Assembly (NCBI GenBank): GCA_025055115.1
Contig: JANWYJ010000081.1
Coordinates: 1-46,138, forward strand
Direction: 5' to 3'
DNA length: 46,138 bases
Origin: Gemmata sp.
GTDB lineage: Bacteria > Planctomycetota > Planctomycetia > Gemmatales > Gemmataceae
Positions 1 to 8,546 of the stretch are shown in pieces. Numbering within the stretch: the first letter of the stretch is position 1; each line of letters opens with the position of its first letter. The notes under the pieces were generated by a model. The model made no database searches. It had not been told where the DNA came from and saw only the letters and a program-made list of their open reading frames with translations. The position numbers and the translations under genes are program-made.

Positions 1-37
1 AAGAACTCGCATTTCTGCGTAGTACCTTTCGTATCTG

Positions 38-190
38 TCACACGAAATGAACGCGGTGGTGTTCACCATCCAACACAGGCGGGTCGGTGAAGTCACCCAG
101 TAACAACGGGAATTTCACACCAATATCACCGATCTCCTGAAAAGCCTGAAGCAACTCGGGGAAGTTCCAACGACTTCTTGCCACCAAGGC
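38..190 (-). pseudogene. Possible C-terminal coding remnant, unrecognised
   Basis: On the minus strand a frame stays open for about 50 codons and ends in TGA at 38-40. The translation has a protein-like composition, with stretches such as WNFPELLQAFQEIGDIG and VKFPLLLGDFTDPPVLDG. It is closed upstream by an in-frame TGA at 191-193, and I see no start codon with a ribosome site. Just upstream another minus frame also reads plausibly (MSLGGKKS), so one base in the run of C near 160 could be a frameshift. It may be the decayed end of a gene or chance. The family is not recognised. The rest of 1-423 holds only the repeat at 291-350 and the hairpin at 402-425. Confidence 0.25.
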
Positions 191-290
191 TCATCCCCAA
201 CAAGCCGGCACTGTGCCCAGAGGGCGAAGGCCAGACGACTCACCCACCACGGTCGGGATCGCGAGCACTCAAAGCGGTAGGGATTGCTTG

Positions 291-350
291 CGCTGACATC
301 GGATCAGCGTCATGACAATACGCTGACAACGGATCAGCGTCATGGCGATA
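291..350. repeat. Tandem 30-bp duplication
   Basis: Two adjacent 30-bp units (291-320 and 321-350) match at 27 of 30 positions by eye. Each begins CGCTGACA and contains GGATCAGCGTCATG. They lie beyond the 3' end of the BBP7-like gene. Within each unit GCTGA(C) and (A)TCAGC are partly complementary, so RNA from each copy could form a small hairpin. Confidence 0.9.
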
Positions 351-401
351 CTCAGAAAGAGGCCATCCGGTGTCCTTCCAACCATCTCCCAACGGGTCGA
401 C

Positions 402-425
402 AACGGGCACAGAACGTGCCCCGTT
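402..425 (-). terminator. Hairpin at the 3' end of the BBP7-like gene
   Basis: GGGCAC (405-410) and GTGCCC (416-421) pair around a 5-nt loop. AAC/GTT extends the stem across a one-base bulge. The hairpin overlaps the TAA stop (424-426) of the minus-strand gene. No U-tract follows, so factor-independent termination is uncertain. Confidence 0.4.
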
Positions 426-1836
426 ACCAGTCTACCACCATACCCAAAACCAAGCCGTGGGCCAAGAAATCGCTGGCGCGGAAGACGGTTACCGGACGGG
501 CATTGGGGATACGATGGGCCGCAAAGCTCGGATCAATCGGAACTTGCGATAGGGTGGTCACATCACTGATCACAGTCCCGGGGCGAAGAACATCGGACCA
601 AAACAGAAGGTTATAACCCACTCGCAGCGAGAGGCTTTTGGTCGCTTGGATACCAAGTTCAATTCCCGTTTCCGCAATCAGTGAGAAATCTGTATTCGTA
701 TCGCGGCCGAAGTTGCTGGGTAATGCCCGAATCCCGCCCACTTGAGTTCGCGTGACACCAAAACCAGTTGCTACCGTATTCCCTTCGACACGCAGCGTAT
801 GAAGGTTGATGCCAAGTCCACCTTTGCCGAAGGCTGTTAGCGTCAAAATGTCATGCCGCGATTCCCACCGGCCTCCCAGTTGCAACCCGTGGAACTCGGA
901 TTTGGCCCGAAAACGATCGGTGGTCAGCAGCGTGACACCTCCCGGCAGGCTCTGTCCAAGAAAGGTGGAAACACCACCCACCGATACCGACCGCCCCAGC
1001 AATTCCAAACTCTCGTTCAACCACAAATACCGGTAGCCGATCATCCCATCGAAGCTTCGACAACCGTCGCCATACCACCGGTGGAGAAACATCCCCTCCG
1101 CGCTGAGCAGTTGAATCGCGGTGCGGACTCCCAAACTACCGTCGAAGGTGTTAGGAAACGCGAAGTCGTAAACTCCCGGCGTGCCCGTATCGCTCAGAAT
1201 GGGTACCGAGAGGGGGCGGTTGGGGCTGCCCTGAAAGAAGGTCGCCGTTCCTTCTCGGCCAAAGATGAGACCCGTGATCTCCAACCCTAACTCGCCATCC
1301 GGATCGAACCATCGGCCCAAGGTCAGGCGCGCTCCGTTGAGCATGCCGTAGTCGGACGTGGGTCCAACTAAGGGAATAATGTTGCCCCCACCCGGAATTC
1401 CAGGATTGGGAAGATTTGGGTCTCCGGTGACAATGAGGGGAGGCACCGGGGCATCGCGAAACGCCCAAAGCAACCAATCTCCGCGCAGCCAATGCTCCGC
1501 ATGGACAATCGGCTCGCGAGGGCGGCGGAGATGAACGGGCAGTGGATCGAAGGGGTAGCCAGTTTGTTCGGGTCGCGGTTGGAGGACGGGCCGCGTGGCC
1601 GGTGGTGGGGTTGTAGGGTTCACCGGGGGGAGCATGTCGGGCCGGGTGTCCGAGGGCGTGACGTGGAAGCCGACCCCACGGAGGTTCGGGATATCGTCAG
1701 CGAAGTTGGGTGACACTCCCACCGCCCATCCGGCCGCTGGTACGACCTGAGACGACGTGCCGACTGCCGGAGAATCCGCACCCACCGGTAAGGCGACCAG
1801 GAGGAAAACGATGAGAGAAACTGCCCAACGATCCAT
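424..1836 (-). CDS. BBP7-like outer-membrane beta-barrel protein
   Basis: Predicted exported beta-barrel protein of about 470 residues. I place the start at the ATG at 1836 because it gives a clean signal peptide (MDRWAVSLIVFLLVALPVGA) and is preceded by GGAGG about 6 nt upstream. An earlier in-frame codon at 1896 would put 20 charged residues in front of it. After a Pro-rich linker (about residues 55-100) comes WLRGDWLLWAFRDAPVPPLI, then alternating strands rich in Gly and aromatic residues such as LTLGRWFD, IGYRYLWLNE and LSLRVGYNLLFWSDVLRPG. The protein ends in VVDW, an aromatic terminus typical of barrels. This pattern matches the planctomycete 'BBP7 family outer membrane beta-barrel' proteins. 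The family is numerous and its function is unknown. Nothing near it suggests a specific partner. Confidence 0.8.
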   Translation of the reverse strand: MDRWAVSLIVFLLVALPVGADSPAVGTSSQVVPAAGWAVGVSPNFADDIPNLRGVGFHVTPSDTRPDMLPPVNPTTPPPATRPVLQPRPEQTGYPFDPLPVHLRRPREPIVHAEHWLRGDWLLWAFRDAPVPPLIVTGDPNLPNPGIPGGGNIIPLVGPTSDYGMLNGARLTLGRWFDPDGELGLEITGLIFGREGTATFFQGSPNRPLSVPILSDTGTPGVYDFAFPNTFDGSLGVRTAIQLLSAEGMFLHRWYGDGCRSFDGMIGYRYLWLNESLELLGRSVSVGGVSTFLGQSLPGGVTLLTTDRFRAKSEFHGLQLGGRWESRHDILTLTAFGKGGLGINLHTLRVEGNTVATGFGVTRTQVGGIRALPSNFGRDTNTDFSLIAETGIELGIQATKSLSLRVGYNLLFWSDVLRPGTVISDVTTLSQVPIDPSFAAHRIPNARPVTVFRASDFLAHGLVLGMVVDW

Positions 1837-2182
1837 AGAGGCCTCCGTGCCAACTCCGCGACCTTGTCTCCGGTCCCGATCCTGGCGATCGACCATCCTA
1901 CGTTTCTTGTCGGCAGCTGAGCTTCAAAATGTTGATACTTCCGCTAAAACTGGCCTGTTGCGGATTTTCTGTGTGCTCCTCAATTCTGGCAGTATCACGT
2001 CAAACTGGTTAAATCACCAACCACGTTGGGGGGGGAAGTCCACCCGCGGAGGAGAACCCTCGATATGCCAAAAAAGCAGAACTTGGATGGACTTGGGTTT
2101 GCGTCCAGAGCGTTTCAAGGATAGTATGCGCAACAACTTCAGCCGTCCGCGTGCTGGAACGTGCTGTTACCAGTCCTACGCC
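1837..2182. other. Divergent intergenic region without a gene
   Basis: This spacer lies between the BBP7-like gene (minus) and the zinc-ribbon gene (plus). The plus frame of the downstream gene stays open through it, but the predicted peptide has no domain character and is partly antisense to the barrel gene. It must hold promoters for both genes, but I see no convincing pair of -35/-10 boxes. Confidence 0.5.
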
Positions 2183-3760
2183 ATGATGAGTCAACCCATA
2201 ATCACCTTTCCTTGCCCATTTTGCGGTGGCCGGATGGGAATTCCTCCCGAACTGCAGGGCAAGCAAGTCCGCTGCCCCCGTTGCAAGCAGGTGGTGCTGG
2301 CCCCCCCGGCGTCGCAACCTGTGCCGCAGCCGTTGGCGGCCGCTTCGTCGGTTGTGCCCTCCCCTACGGCGCAGTCCCCGGCCGCTGCTTCGCCCGCCGT
2401 TCCCCCCCCTGTAGTTCCGCCTGCGAATCTGCAGCCTCCCGCGCCGTCATCCGAATCCCTTCAACCCCACACGGCCACGGACGATCTGCCAGAGTTCCAG
2501 TTGCCCAAAGTGAAGGAAGGCCCTGATAGTATCTTGGGTGATCCGGAAGAGTCTGAAGATGAAGTGTTCAGTTCCTCGGCGGCCACTCGCTTGCGCACCG
2601 TGGACTTCACCCGTGACACTTCGCGAGCATCTGAAACCGCCGCCCCTTCCGACAGCCCGGCTTCTCCTCCTCACAAGCTTGTAACGCCCGCGAGCTCCCT
2701 TCCGGTCCTCGTGACCGCACCGGCTTCCTCGACTCCTACCGCGGGGCCAGCGAATCCGCTTGCTCCCACGACAGCGTCCGCAAACCCAACACCCCCCACA
2801 GGATCGGAAGAAGCGAATCCGTTTGCGACGTTGACATCCACCCAGCCCGCGAATCAACAGTCGTCGGATCAATCCCGACTATTGGAATCGAATTTGTCAT
2901 CAATTTCACCCGCAATCGCTCCATCTGCCGGCACCGATGCAGAACGTGAAGTTCGTTCCCCCCTCCGCCGTGCCCGCGAGGCCCCGATCAGCTCCCGTCG
3001 GCCGCTTTTGCTGTGGGTTCTCGCTGGCTATGCGATCCTCGCCACAGCCGTCGCGGTGTATGGCTGGTTCTTCAAAACGAGGTCGAGTCCGTTGCACAGC
3101 GACCACCCCCTCTCGACCATTCCGGACACCTTCGGCGAATTCGATCCCGCGGTACGCAAGAAAGTCAGCCAGTTCAAATTCCGCACCGATGGTGAACTCC
3201 CCCCCCAACAACGGGCCAAGCTGGGGGAAACCATCCACCTCGGACAACTCGATATTGTTCCCCTTGAAATCGTCAAACGTCCCCTCACACTCACCACCGA
3301 AGCCAAAGATGGTGAAACGCGCAACATCCCTTTAGGTAACGCGCTGGTGATGACCTTGCAAATCGTGAATACGTCCCACGATGTCATCATCTACCCACTC
3401 GACCCGGCCCTAACGCGCAAAGCTGTGGGTTACGACCAACCCCTGACGCGGCTGGTGGTTAACAAGGACCTCTCGTTCGCGGGAGGCGCTGTGGTGTGGC
3501 CGTTCCGCGAGCGGATTTTGCGTCAGTACGAAGTGCAACAGAAGAACGATTTCGTGCCGTTGGAACCCGGTGAGCGACGCAAGTACGTGGTTTTCACAGA
3601 TGCTAACCCCGAAATCATCAAGAGTGTGAAACAAGCTAACCAACCGCTGCAATGGCGTGTTCACATTCGCCGGGGTCTGATCGAATGGCGCGGCCGCGAA
3701 ATTCCAGTAACAGCCATCATTGGTGTCGACTTTTCAGCCCAGGACGTGAAAGGGCTGTAG
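2183..3760 (+). CDS. Zinc-ribbon, single-pass membrane protein
   Basis: About 525 residues. The start chosen is ATG 2183 (a second ATG follows directly), since the protein then begins with a zinc ribbon: CPFCGGRMGIPPELQG followed by VRCPRCKQ (two CxxC pairs, about residues 11-36). Residues about 40-280 are a low-complexity Pro/Ala/Ser-rich linker. A single membrane segment follows (LLLWVLAGYAILATAVAVYG, about residue 285). The last 200 residues form a folded domain of unknown type after the membrane helix. N-terminal zinc ribbon plus Pro-rich linker plus membrane helix is a common planctomycete architecture, and the zinc ribbon should face the cytoplasm. Function unknown. The stop codon lies inside a short tandem duplication (3750-3770). 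Confidence 0.8.
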   Translation: MMSQPIITFPCPFCGGRMGIPPELQGKQVRCPRCKQVVLAPPASQPVPQPLAAASSVVPSPTAQSPAAASPAVPPPVVPPANLQPPAPSSESLQPHTATDDLPEFQLPKVKEGPDSILGDPEESEDEVFSSSAATRLRTVDFTRDTSRASETAAPSDSPASPPHKLVTPASSLPVLVTAPASSTPTAGPANPLAPTTASANPTPPTGSEEANPFATLTSTQPANQQSSDQSRLLESNLSSISPAIAPSAGTDAEREVRSPLRRAREAPISSRRPLLLWVLAGYAILATAVAVYGWFFKTRSSPLHSDHPLSTIPDTFGEFDPAVRKKVSQFKFRTDGELPPQQRAKLGETIHLGQLDIVPLEIVKRPLTLTTEAKDGETRNIPLGNALVMTLQIVNTSHDVIIYPLDPALTRKAVGYDQPLTRLVVNKDLSFAGGAVVWPFRERILRQYEVQQKNDFVPLEPGERRKYVVFTDANPEIIKSVKQANQPLQWRVHIRRGLIEWRGREIPVTAIIGVDFSAQDVKGL

Positions 3761-3770
3761 AAGGGCTTAG
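3750..3770. repeat. Stop-codon-spanning tandem duplication (11/10 bp)
   Basis: AAGGGCTGTAG (3750-3760) ends exactly on the TAG stop of the zinc-ribbon gene. AAGGGCTTAG (3761-3770) follows immediately and differs by one missing G. The second copy is out of frame. Confidence 0.75.
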
Positions 3771-3953
3771 TCTGTTCCGGAAGCAAAAGGACGATTCATC
3801 TTTTCGGCTCTTTCCAACAGCTTTTCGAGTGATCGGCCATGGTAGGTAGTGATCGAGAAGTTGAACCATGCGGCATATTCTCGCATCATGAATTGGTCAG
3901 GCTGACTGACGTTCCACCCAACACGCACCACACCTCGACCGGCTGATCGGGCG

Positions 3954-5273
3954 ATGACGGATCGGGAATTTGCTCTGGAAGTCGTGCGTCGGCTCCAAAC
4001 CGCGGGCTATATCGCGTTTTGGGCCGGTGGTTGTGTCCGCGATGAGCTATTGGGGTTGACTCCACAGGATTACGACGTGGCGACTTCGGCCCGCCCGGAA
4101 CAACTCCGGGTTCTCTTCCCGCGGCGGAACGAAATCGGCGCCAGTTTCGGCGTTGTGCAAGTGATCGGCCCCCGTGGTGACGACGGGCACTGGCTGACAA
4201 TCGAAGTAGCGACGTTTCGTTCTGATGTCAGTTACAGCGACGGCCGCCGCCCCGATGCGGTGGTTTTCTCATCACCTCAGGAAGATGCCCAACGCCGGGA
4301 TTTCACCATCAACGGCATGTTCTTCGACCCGATCAAAAACGAATTGATTGACTATGTCGGCGGGCGAGCGGATTTGGAAGCCAAGATTCTCCGGGCTATC
4401 GGCAACCCCTACGAACGTTTCACCGAAGACAAATTGCGTATTCTTCGCGCGGTTCGCATTGCCGCCCGTTTTGACCTCACCATCGATCGCGCGACGTTTC
4501 AGGCCGCCCAGCAACTGGCATCGGCTATCGGCAGCGTGTCGGCCGAGCGAATTGCGGAGGAATTGCGGAAGCTACTTGTCCACCCCAACCGGGCACGAGG
4601 GGTGAAGCTGTTTGGCGAATTGGGATTAGTTCCACCCATTGTGCCAGAACTAGCCCCCGTAGAGGTGTGGACCGCTGGACTTGCCGCGGTGAGCTGTTTG
4701 GAAAAGGGGCAGCTCACCGTGTCGGCACCGACTTTCAAAACTTCCGACCCCAAATCCCCAGACACCCCCACCGTTACGTTTCCTCTAGCAATGGCGGCGT
4801 GGCTTCATCGGCTCCAACCCCATGAAGTGGAAGCCATCGGATGGCGCTTGCGGCTTTCCAACGCGGAGATCGAACGCATGACGTGGTTGGTGGAAAACCA
4901 AGCGGTCCTGAACGATGCCCCCATGCAGCCCCGCAGCCAAATCTATCCACGACTCACCCACCCCGGGATCTGGGAGCTTCTGGCTTTGCATCGCGCCTTG
5001 GCCCGGATCCAACAGCTTCCAGAAGACCATATCGTCTTCTGTGAGAATACCTTACGCACAACACCGCCAGAACGCCTCAACCCGCCAGTGTTATTGACCG
5101 GCCACGATCTGAAGACACTTGGGTTGAAACCGGGACCATCGTTCAAGCAGCTTCTCGACCGTGTCCGGGCCGCGCAATTGGACGAACAAGTGACGACGAA
5201 GGACCAAGCACTGGCTTGGGTGCAACATCTGCTGGCGGAATCGTCGGAAGCGTCGATGACGCCTCCGGAATAA
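3954..5273 (+). CDS. cca: CCA tRNA nucleotidyltransferase (class II / poly(A) polymerase family)
   Basis: Adds or repairs the 3' CCA end of tRNAs in the cytoplasm using CTP and ATP. The N-terminal nucleotidyltransferase head is clear: GGCVRDELLG (about 25-34) followed by the metal-binding D-x-D (QDYDVAT, about 38-44), and later RRDFTINGMFFDP and GNPYERFTEDKLRILRAVRIAARF, the signature of class II CCA-adding enzymes and bacterial poly(A) polymerases. The C-terminal half is helical, as expected for the neck/body/tail. Length 439 aa is typical. CCA-adding and poly(A)-polymerase activity cannot be separated by eye. The tRNA-Val gene in this window lacks an encoded CCA, consistent with a need for this enzyme. 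The last 131 bp of coding sequence overlap the glycosyltransferase gene on the other strand. Confidence 0.92.
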   Translation: MTDREFALEVVRRLQTAGYIAFWAGGCVRDELLGLTPQDYDVATSARPEQLRVLFPRRNEIGASFGVVQVIGPRGDDGHWLTIEVATFRSDVSYSDGRRPDAVVFSSPQEDAQRRDFTINGMFFDPIKNELIDYVGGRADLEAKILRAIGNPYERFTEDKLRILRAVRIAARFDLTIDRATFQAAQQLASAIGSVSAERIAEELRKLLVHPNRARGVKLFGELGLVPPIVPELAPVEVWTAGLAAVSCLEKGQLTVSAPTFKTSDPKSPDTPTVTFPLAMAAWLHRLQPHEVEAIGWRLRLSNAEIERMTWLVENQAVLNDAPMQPRSQIYPRLTHPGIWELLALHRALARIQQLPEDHIVFCENTLRTTPPERLNPPVLLTGHDLKTLGLKPGPSFKQLLDRVRAAQLDEQVTTKDQALAWVQHLLAESSEASMTPPE

Positions 5274-5991
5274 TGAGCGCTCGTTGTCCTCTCACAATTT
5301 CCCGCCACCAAAACGTCAGCAAAGTGCGGCAGATGCGGGGAATCTCCCACAGCGAGACTTTACTGGCCCCACCGAGTCGCGGTCGGTGTGTCACCGGCAC
5401 TTCTGCAACCTCCAGCCCCCTCAGCCGCGCCCGTGTGAGCATTTCACTATTGACAAAAAATCCCCGGGATTGCGGCATCAATAACGTCACGATGTCGCGG
5501 CGAAAAACCTTCAAGGCACAATCGACATCCCGGACACGCGTTCCTAACAGTAAGCGGGCCAAGACGTTATAACCCCACGACAGGAACCGCCGCCGCCACG
5601 GGTCCTGCCGCCGCACCCGATACCCCACAACAATCGGGACCTCTTGAGCCAAGACGACCAAACGGGACAACTCGCGTAGGTCGAATTGACAATCCGCATC
5701 GGTAAAAGCCACCCAATCGTAGCGGGCCGCCGTAAAGCCCGTTCGCAACGCCGCCCCATAGCCGCAATTCACCTCATGACGCAATAACCGGGTGTGCGGA
5801 GCCTTCGGTAGCAGCCGAACCACCTCCGGCACGGTGCGGTCGCTACTGCCATCATCGACAACGAGAATCTCAAACTGAGAAAACTGAGCGCGCAGGGCTT
5901 CTTCCGCTTCCCCAATTGCCTGAGCGATGGATTCCTGTTCGTTGAATGCCGGAATGATAAGGCTCAATCCGAGGCCGCGGCTGGCGTCCAT
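5143..5991 (-). CDS. Family 2 glycosyltransferase, dolichol-phosphate-mannose-synthase-like
   Basis: GT-A fold glycosyltransferase. The start at ATG 5991 has GGAG 8-9 nt upstream; a GTG at 6018 would add nine residues. Motifs: LSLIIPAFNEQESI at the N-terminus, ILVVDDGSSD (nucleotide-sugar site), GYGAALRTGF, and FTDADCQFD with the D-x-D metal site, then a QSRGFF-x-NSEML acceptor-region motif. I see no membrane helices at the C-terminus, so it resembles the soluble DPM1-like group acting on polyprenyl phosphates at the inner membrane. The domain ends near WWREIVRGQRA. The last 42-43 residues are low-complexity (Pro/Ser/Ala) and are read entirely antisense to the 3' end of the CCA-adding enzyme gene, so they are probably a late extension. 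The sugar and acceptor cannot be inferred. Confidence 0.88.
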   Translation of the reverse strand: MDASRGLGLSLIIPAFNEQESIAQAIGEAEEALRAQFSQFEILVVDDGSSDRTVPEVVRLLPKAPHTRLLRHEVNCGYGAALRTGFTAARYDWVAFTDADCQFDLRELSRLVVLAQEVPIVVGYRVRRQDPWRRRFLSWGYNVLARLLLGTRVRDVDCALKVFRRDIVTLLMPQSRGFFVNSEMLTRARLRGLEVAEVPVTHRPRLGGASKVSLWEIPRICRTLLTFWWREIVRGQRALIIPEASSTLPTIPPADVAPKPVLGPSSSLVRPIARPGHGREAA

Positions 5992-6075
5992 GCACCGTCT
6001 CCGTAGGGTGAACAGCACGTCGCGAACCTAACACATCCGCGGTGGACCCGTAAAGTGAGCTTTTGCCAAAATAGC

Positions 6076-6105
6076 ACTTGTCAAGTACTCTTAGGGGGCT
6101 ATAAA
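6076..6105 (+). promoter_or_regulatory. Promoter with overlapping palindrome upstream of the isc operon
   Basis: TTGTCA (6078-6083) and TATAAA (6100-6105), separated by 16 bp, form a good sigma-70-type promoter about 50 bp ahead of the Rrf2-family gene. The perfect palindrome ACTTGTCAAGT (6076-6086) covers the -35 box. A palindrome there is where a repressor would act, and the first gene encodes an Rrf2-type regulator, so autoregulation is a reasonable inference. The palindrome does not match the E. coli IscR type 1 or type 2 consensus that I know. Confidence 0.6.
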
Positions 6106-6157
6106 TAGAATTGGCTGGGTGCTAATTTACCCGCCAACGACATCGGGAGGGCTTTTC

Positions 6158-6652
6158 ATGACGCTCTTGAGCCGCAAGGCCGACTACGCCCTCCTCATTC
6201 TGTCGTATTTGTATCACAATGCCACGGGAGGCACGGCTCGAGCAATTGCCGCGCAGTTTGAGCTGTCCCGACCGTTTGTGGCCAACATTTTGAAGGAATT
6301 GTGCAGTAAGGGTTTTGTGATCAGCCATCGCGGAGTCAAAGGCGGATACTCCCTGGCCCGCGATGCCGCCCAAATTAGCCTGGCAGACTTGCTCGAAGCC
6401 ATTGAAGACGGTTTCCAACTGACCGTTTGTAGCGACAACCACACCCCGGGCGATGCCTGTACTCATGCCCGGGCCTGCACCGTGAAAGGACCGATCGCGG
6501 AAGTGCACCAACGGCTCATGGGCGTTCTCCGCGGTGTAACGCTCGCAGAACTGTTTGACCCAAAAGCCGCACCAGCCGCTGGCCGCTCGCTGCCGGTCCT
6601 CCCGACGATCCAGAGTTGTTGTTCCAACATGGTTGAAAGTGTGAAAGCCTAA
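6158..6652 (+). CDS. Rrf2-family transcriptional regulator, IscR-like
   Basis: Winged-helix regulator of about 164 residues. The start at ATG 6158 gives the typical opening (MTLLSRKADYALLILSYLYH) and has GGGAGG upstream; an earlier in-frame codon at 6119 would add 13 residues lacking family character. The helix-turn-helix reads AIAAQFELSRPFVANILKEL, followed by the wing VISHRGVKGGYSLAR. Downstream are three cysteines (VCSDNHTPGDACTHARACTV), the position where IscR-type proteins ligate a [2Fe-2S] cluster. Their spacing (C-x9-C-x5-C) is looser than in E. coli IscR. It is first in a run with iscS-iscU-A-type-hscB and probably senses Fe-S status and controls this operon through the palindrome at 6076-6086. 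NsrR-like NO sensing cannot be excluded. Confidence 0.85.
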   Translation: MTLLSRKADYALLILSYLYHNATGGTARAIAAQFELSRPFVANILKELCSKGFVISHRGVKGGYSLARDAAQISLADLLEAIEDGFQLTVCSDNHTPGDACTHARACTVKGPIAEVHQRLMGVLRGVTLAELFDPKAAPAAGRSLPVLPTIQSCCSNMVESVKA

Positions 6653-6710
6653 CGGTCAATACTCTAACCACTGACGATCCCTGACGACAAACGAGCTGGT
6701 AGGACGCGCC

Positions 6711-7928
6711 ATGATCAAGTTGCCGATCTACATGGACAACAACTCCACCACCCGCTGTGATCCGCGCGTGGTGGACGCGATGCTTCCCTACTTCACCGAA
6801 AAGTACGGCAACGCCGCGAGCCGGAGTCATGCCTATGGTTGGGAAGCCGAAGCCGCTGTCGAGCAGGCCCGCGAACAGATCGCCGCGATTCTTGGCGCAT
6901 CGGCCAAAGAAATCATCTTTACGAGTGGCGCCACGGAAAGCAACAACCTTGCGATCAAAGGTGTCGCGGGGATGTATCGAAAGAAGGGCAACCACATCAT
7001 CACCCAGGCGACGGAACACAAAGCGGTTCTCGACACCTGCAAACGCTTGGAACGCGAGGGATTCCAAGTCACTTATCTACCCGTTGATCAATACGGCCAG
7101 GTGCATCCCGATCAGGTGCGAGAAGCGATCACCGAGAAAACCATCCTGGTTTCAATCATGACGGCCAATAACGAGATCGGCACACTGCAACCGATCTCGG
7201 CCATTGGCCGGATTTGCAAAGAAAAAGGCGTTCTGTTCCATACCGACGCGGTGCAAGCGGTCGGTAAGATTCCCCTCGATGTCGAAGCGATGGGCATCGA
7301 CCTCCTCAGCCTGACGGCTCATAAGATTTACGGGCCGAAGGGGATTGGGGCGCTTTATGTCCGCAAGAAAGACCCCCGGGTGCGTTTGGAACCGCAGATC
7401 GACGGCGGCGGGCACGAACGCGGCATGCGCTCCGGGACACTGCCGGTGCCCCTGATTGTCGGGTTTGGTCGTGCCTGCGCCATTGCTCAGGCCGAAATGC
7501 ACGAAGAAGTACCGCGGACCTTCGCTCTCCGCGAGCGCCTGCGCCAGGGCATCATGTCGCGTCTGCCCGAAACTTATCTCAACGGTCACCCGACCGAACG
7601 ACTTCCGGGCAACGCCAACATCAGCTTCGCCTATGTGGAAGGCGAAGGCTTGATGATGGGGATTAAAGATGTCGCGGTGTCGAGTGGCTCGGCATGCACC
7701 AGTGCCAGTCTTGAACCGAGCTATGTTTTACGGGCTTTGGGTGTGGGCGATGAATTGGCCCACAGTAGCATTCGCTTTGGCATTGGCCGCTTCAACACCC
7801 AGGAGGAAGTGGACTACGTGGTTGATCTGGTGGTGCGCGAGGTGAACCGGCTACGGGAAATGTCCCCACTCTATGAAATGGTCCAACAAGGCATTGACCT
7901 GAAGAAAATCGAATGGGCGCATCACTGA
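6711..7928 (+). CDS. iscS: Cysteine desulfurase IscS
   Basis: PLP enzyme that converts L-cysteine to alanine and passes persulfide sulfur to IscU and other acceptors. The family opening [15 protein letters not shown] is present. PLP-binding features include TSGATESNN (about 71-79), the EHKAV histidine (about 103) and Lys205 in [11 protein letters not shown]. The catalytic cysteine is Cys329 in [14 protein letters not shown], the long active-site loop of group I (IscS/NifS) desulfurases rather than the SufS type. Length 405 aa matches IscS. It lies 58 bp after the Rrf2 gene and about 100 bp before iscU, which supports IscS over NifS; no nif genes are present. Confidence 0.95.
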   Translation: MIKLPIYMDNNSTTRCDPRVVDAMLPYFTEKYGNAASRSHAYGWEAEAAVEQAREQIAAILGASAKEIIFTSGATESNNLAIKGVAGMYRKKGNHIITQATEHKAVLDTCKRLEREGFQVTYLPVDQYGQVHPDQVREAITEKTILVSIMTANNEIGTLQPISAIGRICKEKGVLFHTDAVQAVGKIPLDVEAMGIDLLSLTAHKIYGPKGIGALYVRKKDPRVRLEPQIDGGGHERGMRSGTLPVPLIVGFGRACAIAQAEMHEEVPRTFALRERLRQGIMSRLPETYLNGHPTERLPGNANISFAYVEGEGLMMGIKDVAVSSGSACTSASLEPSYVLRALGVGDELAHSSIRFGIGRFNTQEEVDYVVDLVVREVNRLREMSPLYEMVQQGIDLKKIEWAHH

Positions 7929-8031
7929 CGCAAACCGTCGGCACCCACGGGCTACCACGAAGAGCCAAACCACAGTTTCATTCGTTGGTGACGACCGAAG
8001 TTGAATCACAATGATCGATTAGGAGAGCGCT

Positions 8032-8454
8032 ATGCCATACAGCGAAAAAATCCTCGAGCATTACAATAATCCACGCAATGTCGGCAGCTTCGATGCCTCC
8101 GACCCCAACGTCGGTACTGGCCTTGTCGGTGCTCCCGAATGCGGCGACGTGATGAAACTGCAAATCCGCGTCAATCCGCAAACGGGCATCATCGAGGATG
8201 CGAAATTCAAAACCTTCGGTTGTGGCTCCGCGATTGCTTCGAGCAGTTTGGCCACCGAATGGCTCAAAGGCAAAACACTCGAGGAAGCGGCCGCGATCAA
8301 AAACACCGAGATTGTCGAGGAGCTGGCCTTGCCCCCCGTGAAGGTGCACTGCTCGGTACTGGCCGAAGATGCCATCAAAGCAGCCCTGAAAAACTACCAA
8401 GAGAAACAAGCTGCGGCCCAGAAAGCCCAAACGGCGGAACCCGCTACTGTGTAA
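8032..8454 (+). CDS. iscU: Fe-S cluster assembly scaffold IscU
   Basis: Scaffold on which IscS-derived sulfur and iron are assembled into [2Fe-2S] clusters. Start ATG 8032 has AGGAG upstream. All cluster ligands are visible: Cys37 and Asp39 in APECGDVM, Cys64 in FKTFGCGSAIASSS, and Cys107 in VKVHCSVLAEDAI. The opening YSEKILEHYNNPRNVG is diagnostic. Residues 100-104 read LPPVK, the motif that the HscA chaperone recognises in IscU. The C-terminus has an extra Ala/Gln/Lys-rich tail of about 18 residues. Asp39 and the absence of the zinc-type SufU insertion point to IscU. Confidence 0.95.
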   Translation: MPYSEKILEHYNNPRNVGSFDASDPNVGTGLVGAPECGDVMKLQIRVNPQTGIIEDAKFKTFGCGSAIASSSLATEWLKGKTLEEAAAIKNTEIVEELALPPVKVHCSVLAEDAIKAALKNYQEKQAAAQKAQTAEPATV

Positions 8455-8546
8455 CGCTTCACCCGGAACCTGGTATACTGAATCACTATCCTGGGAATCC
8501 GATTCGGTACAGCGGATCGATTCCCAACAACCTTCAGGGGAAAACT

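Noticed and set aside
284-616. Plus-strand open frame of 110 codons
   Set aside because: It is antisense to the BBP7-like gene and made partly of the 30-bp repeat; no ribosome site or protein character.
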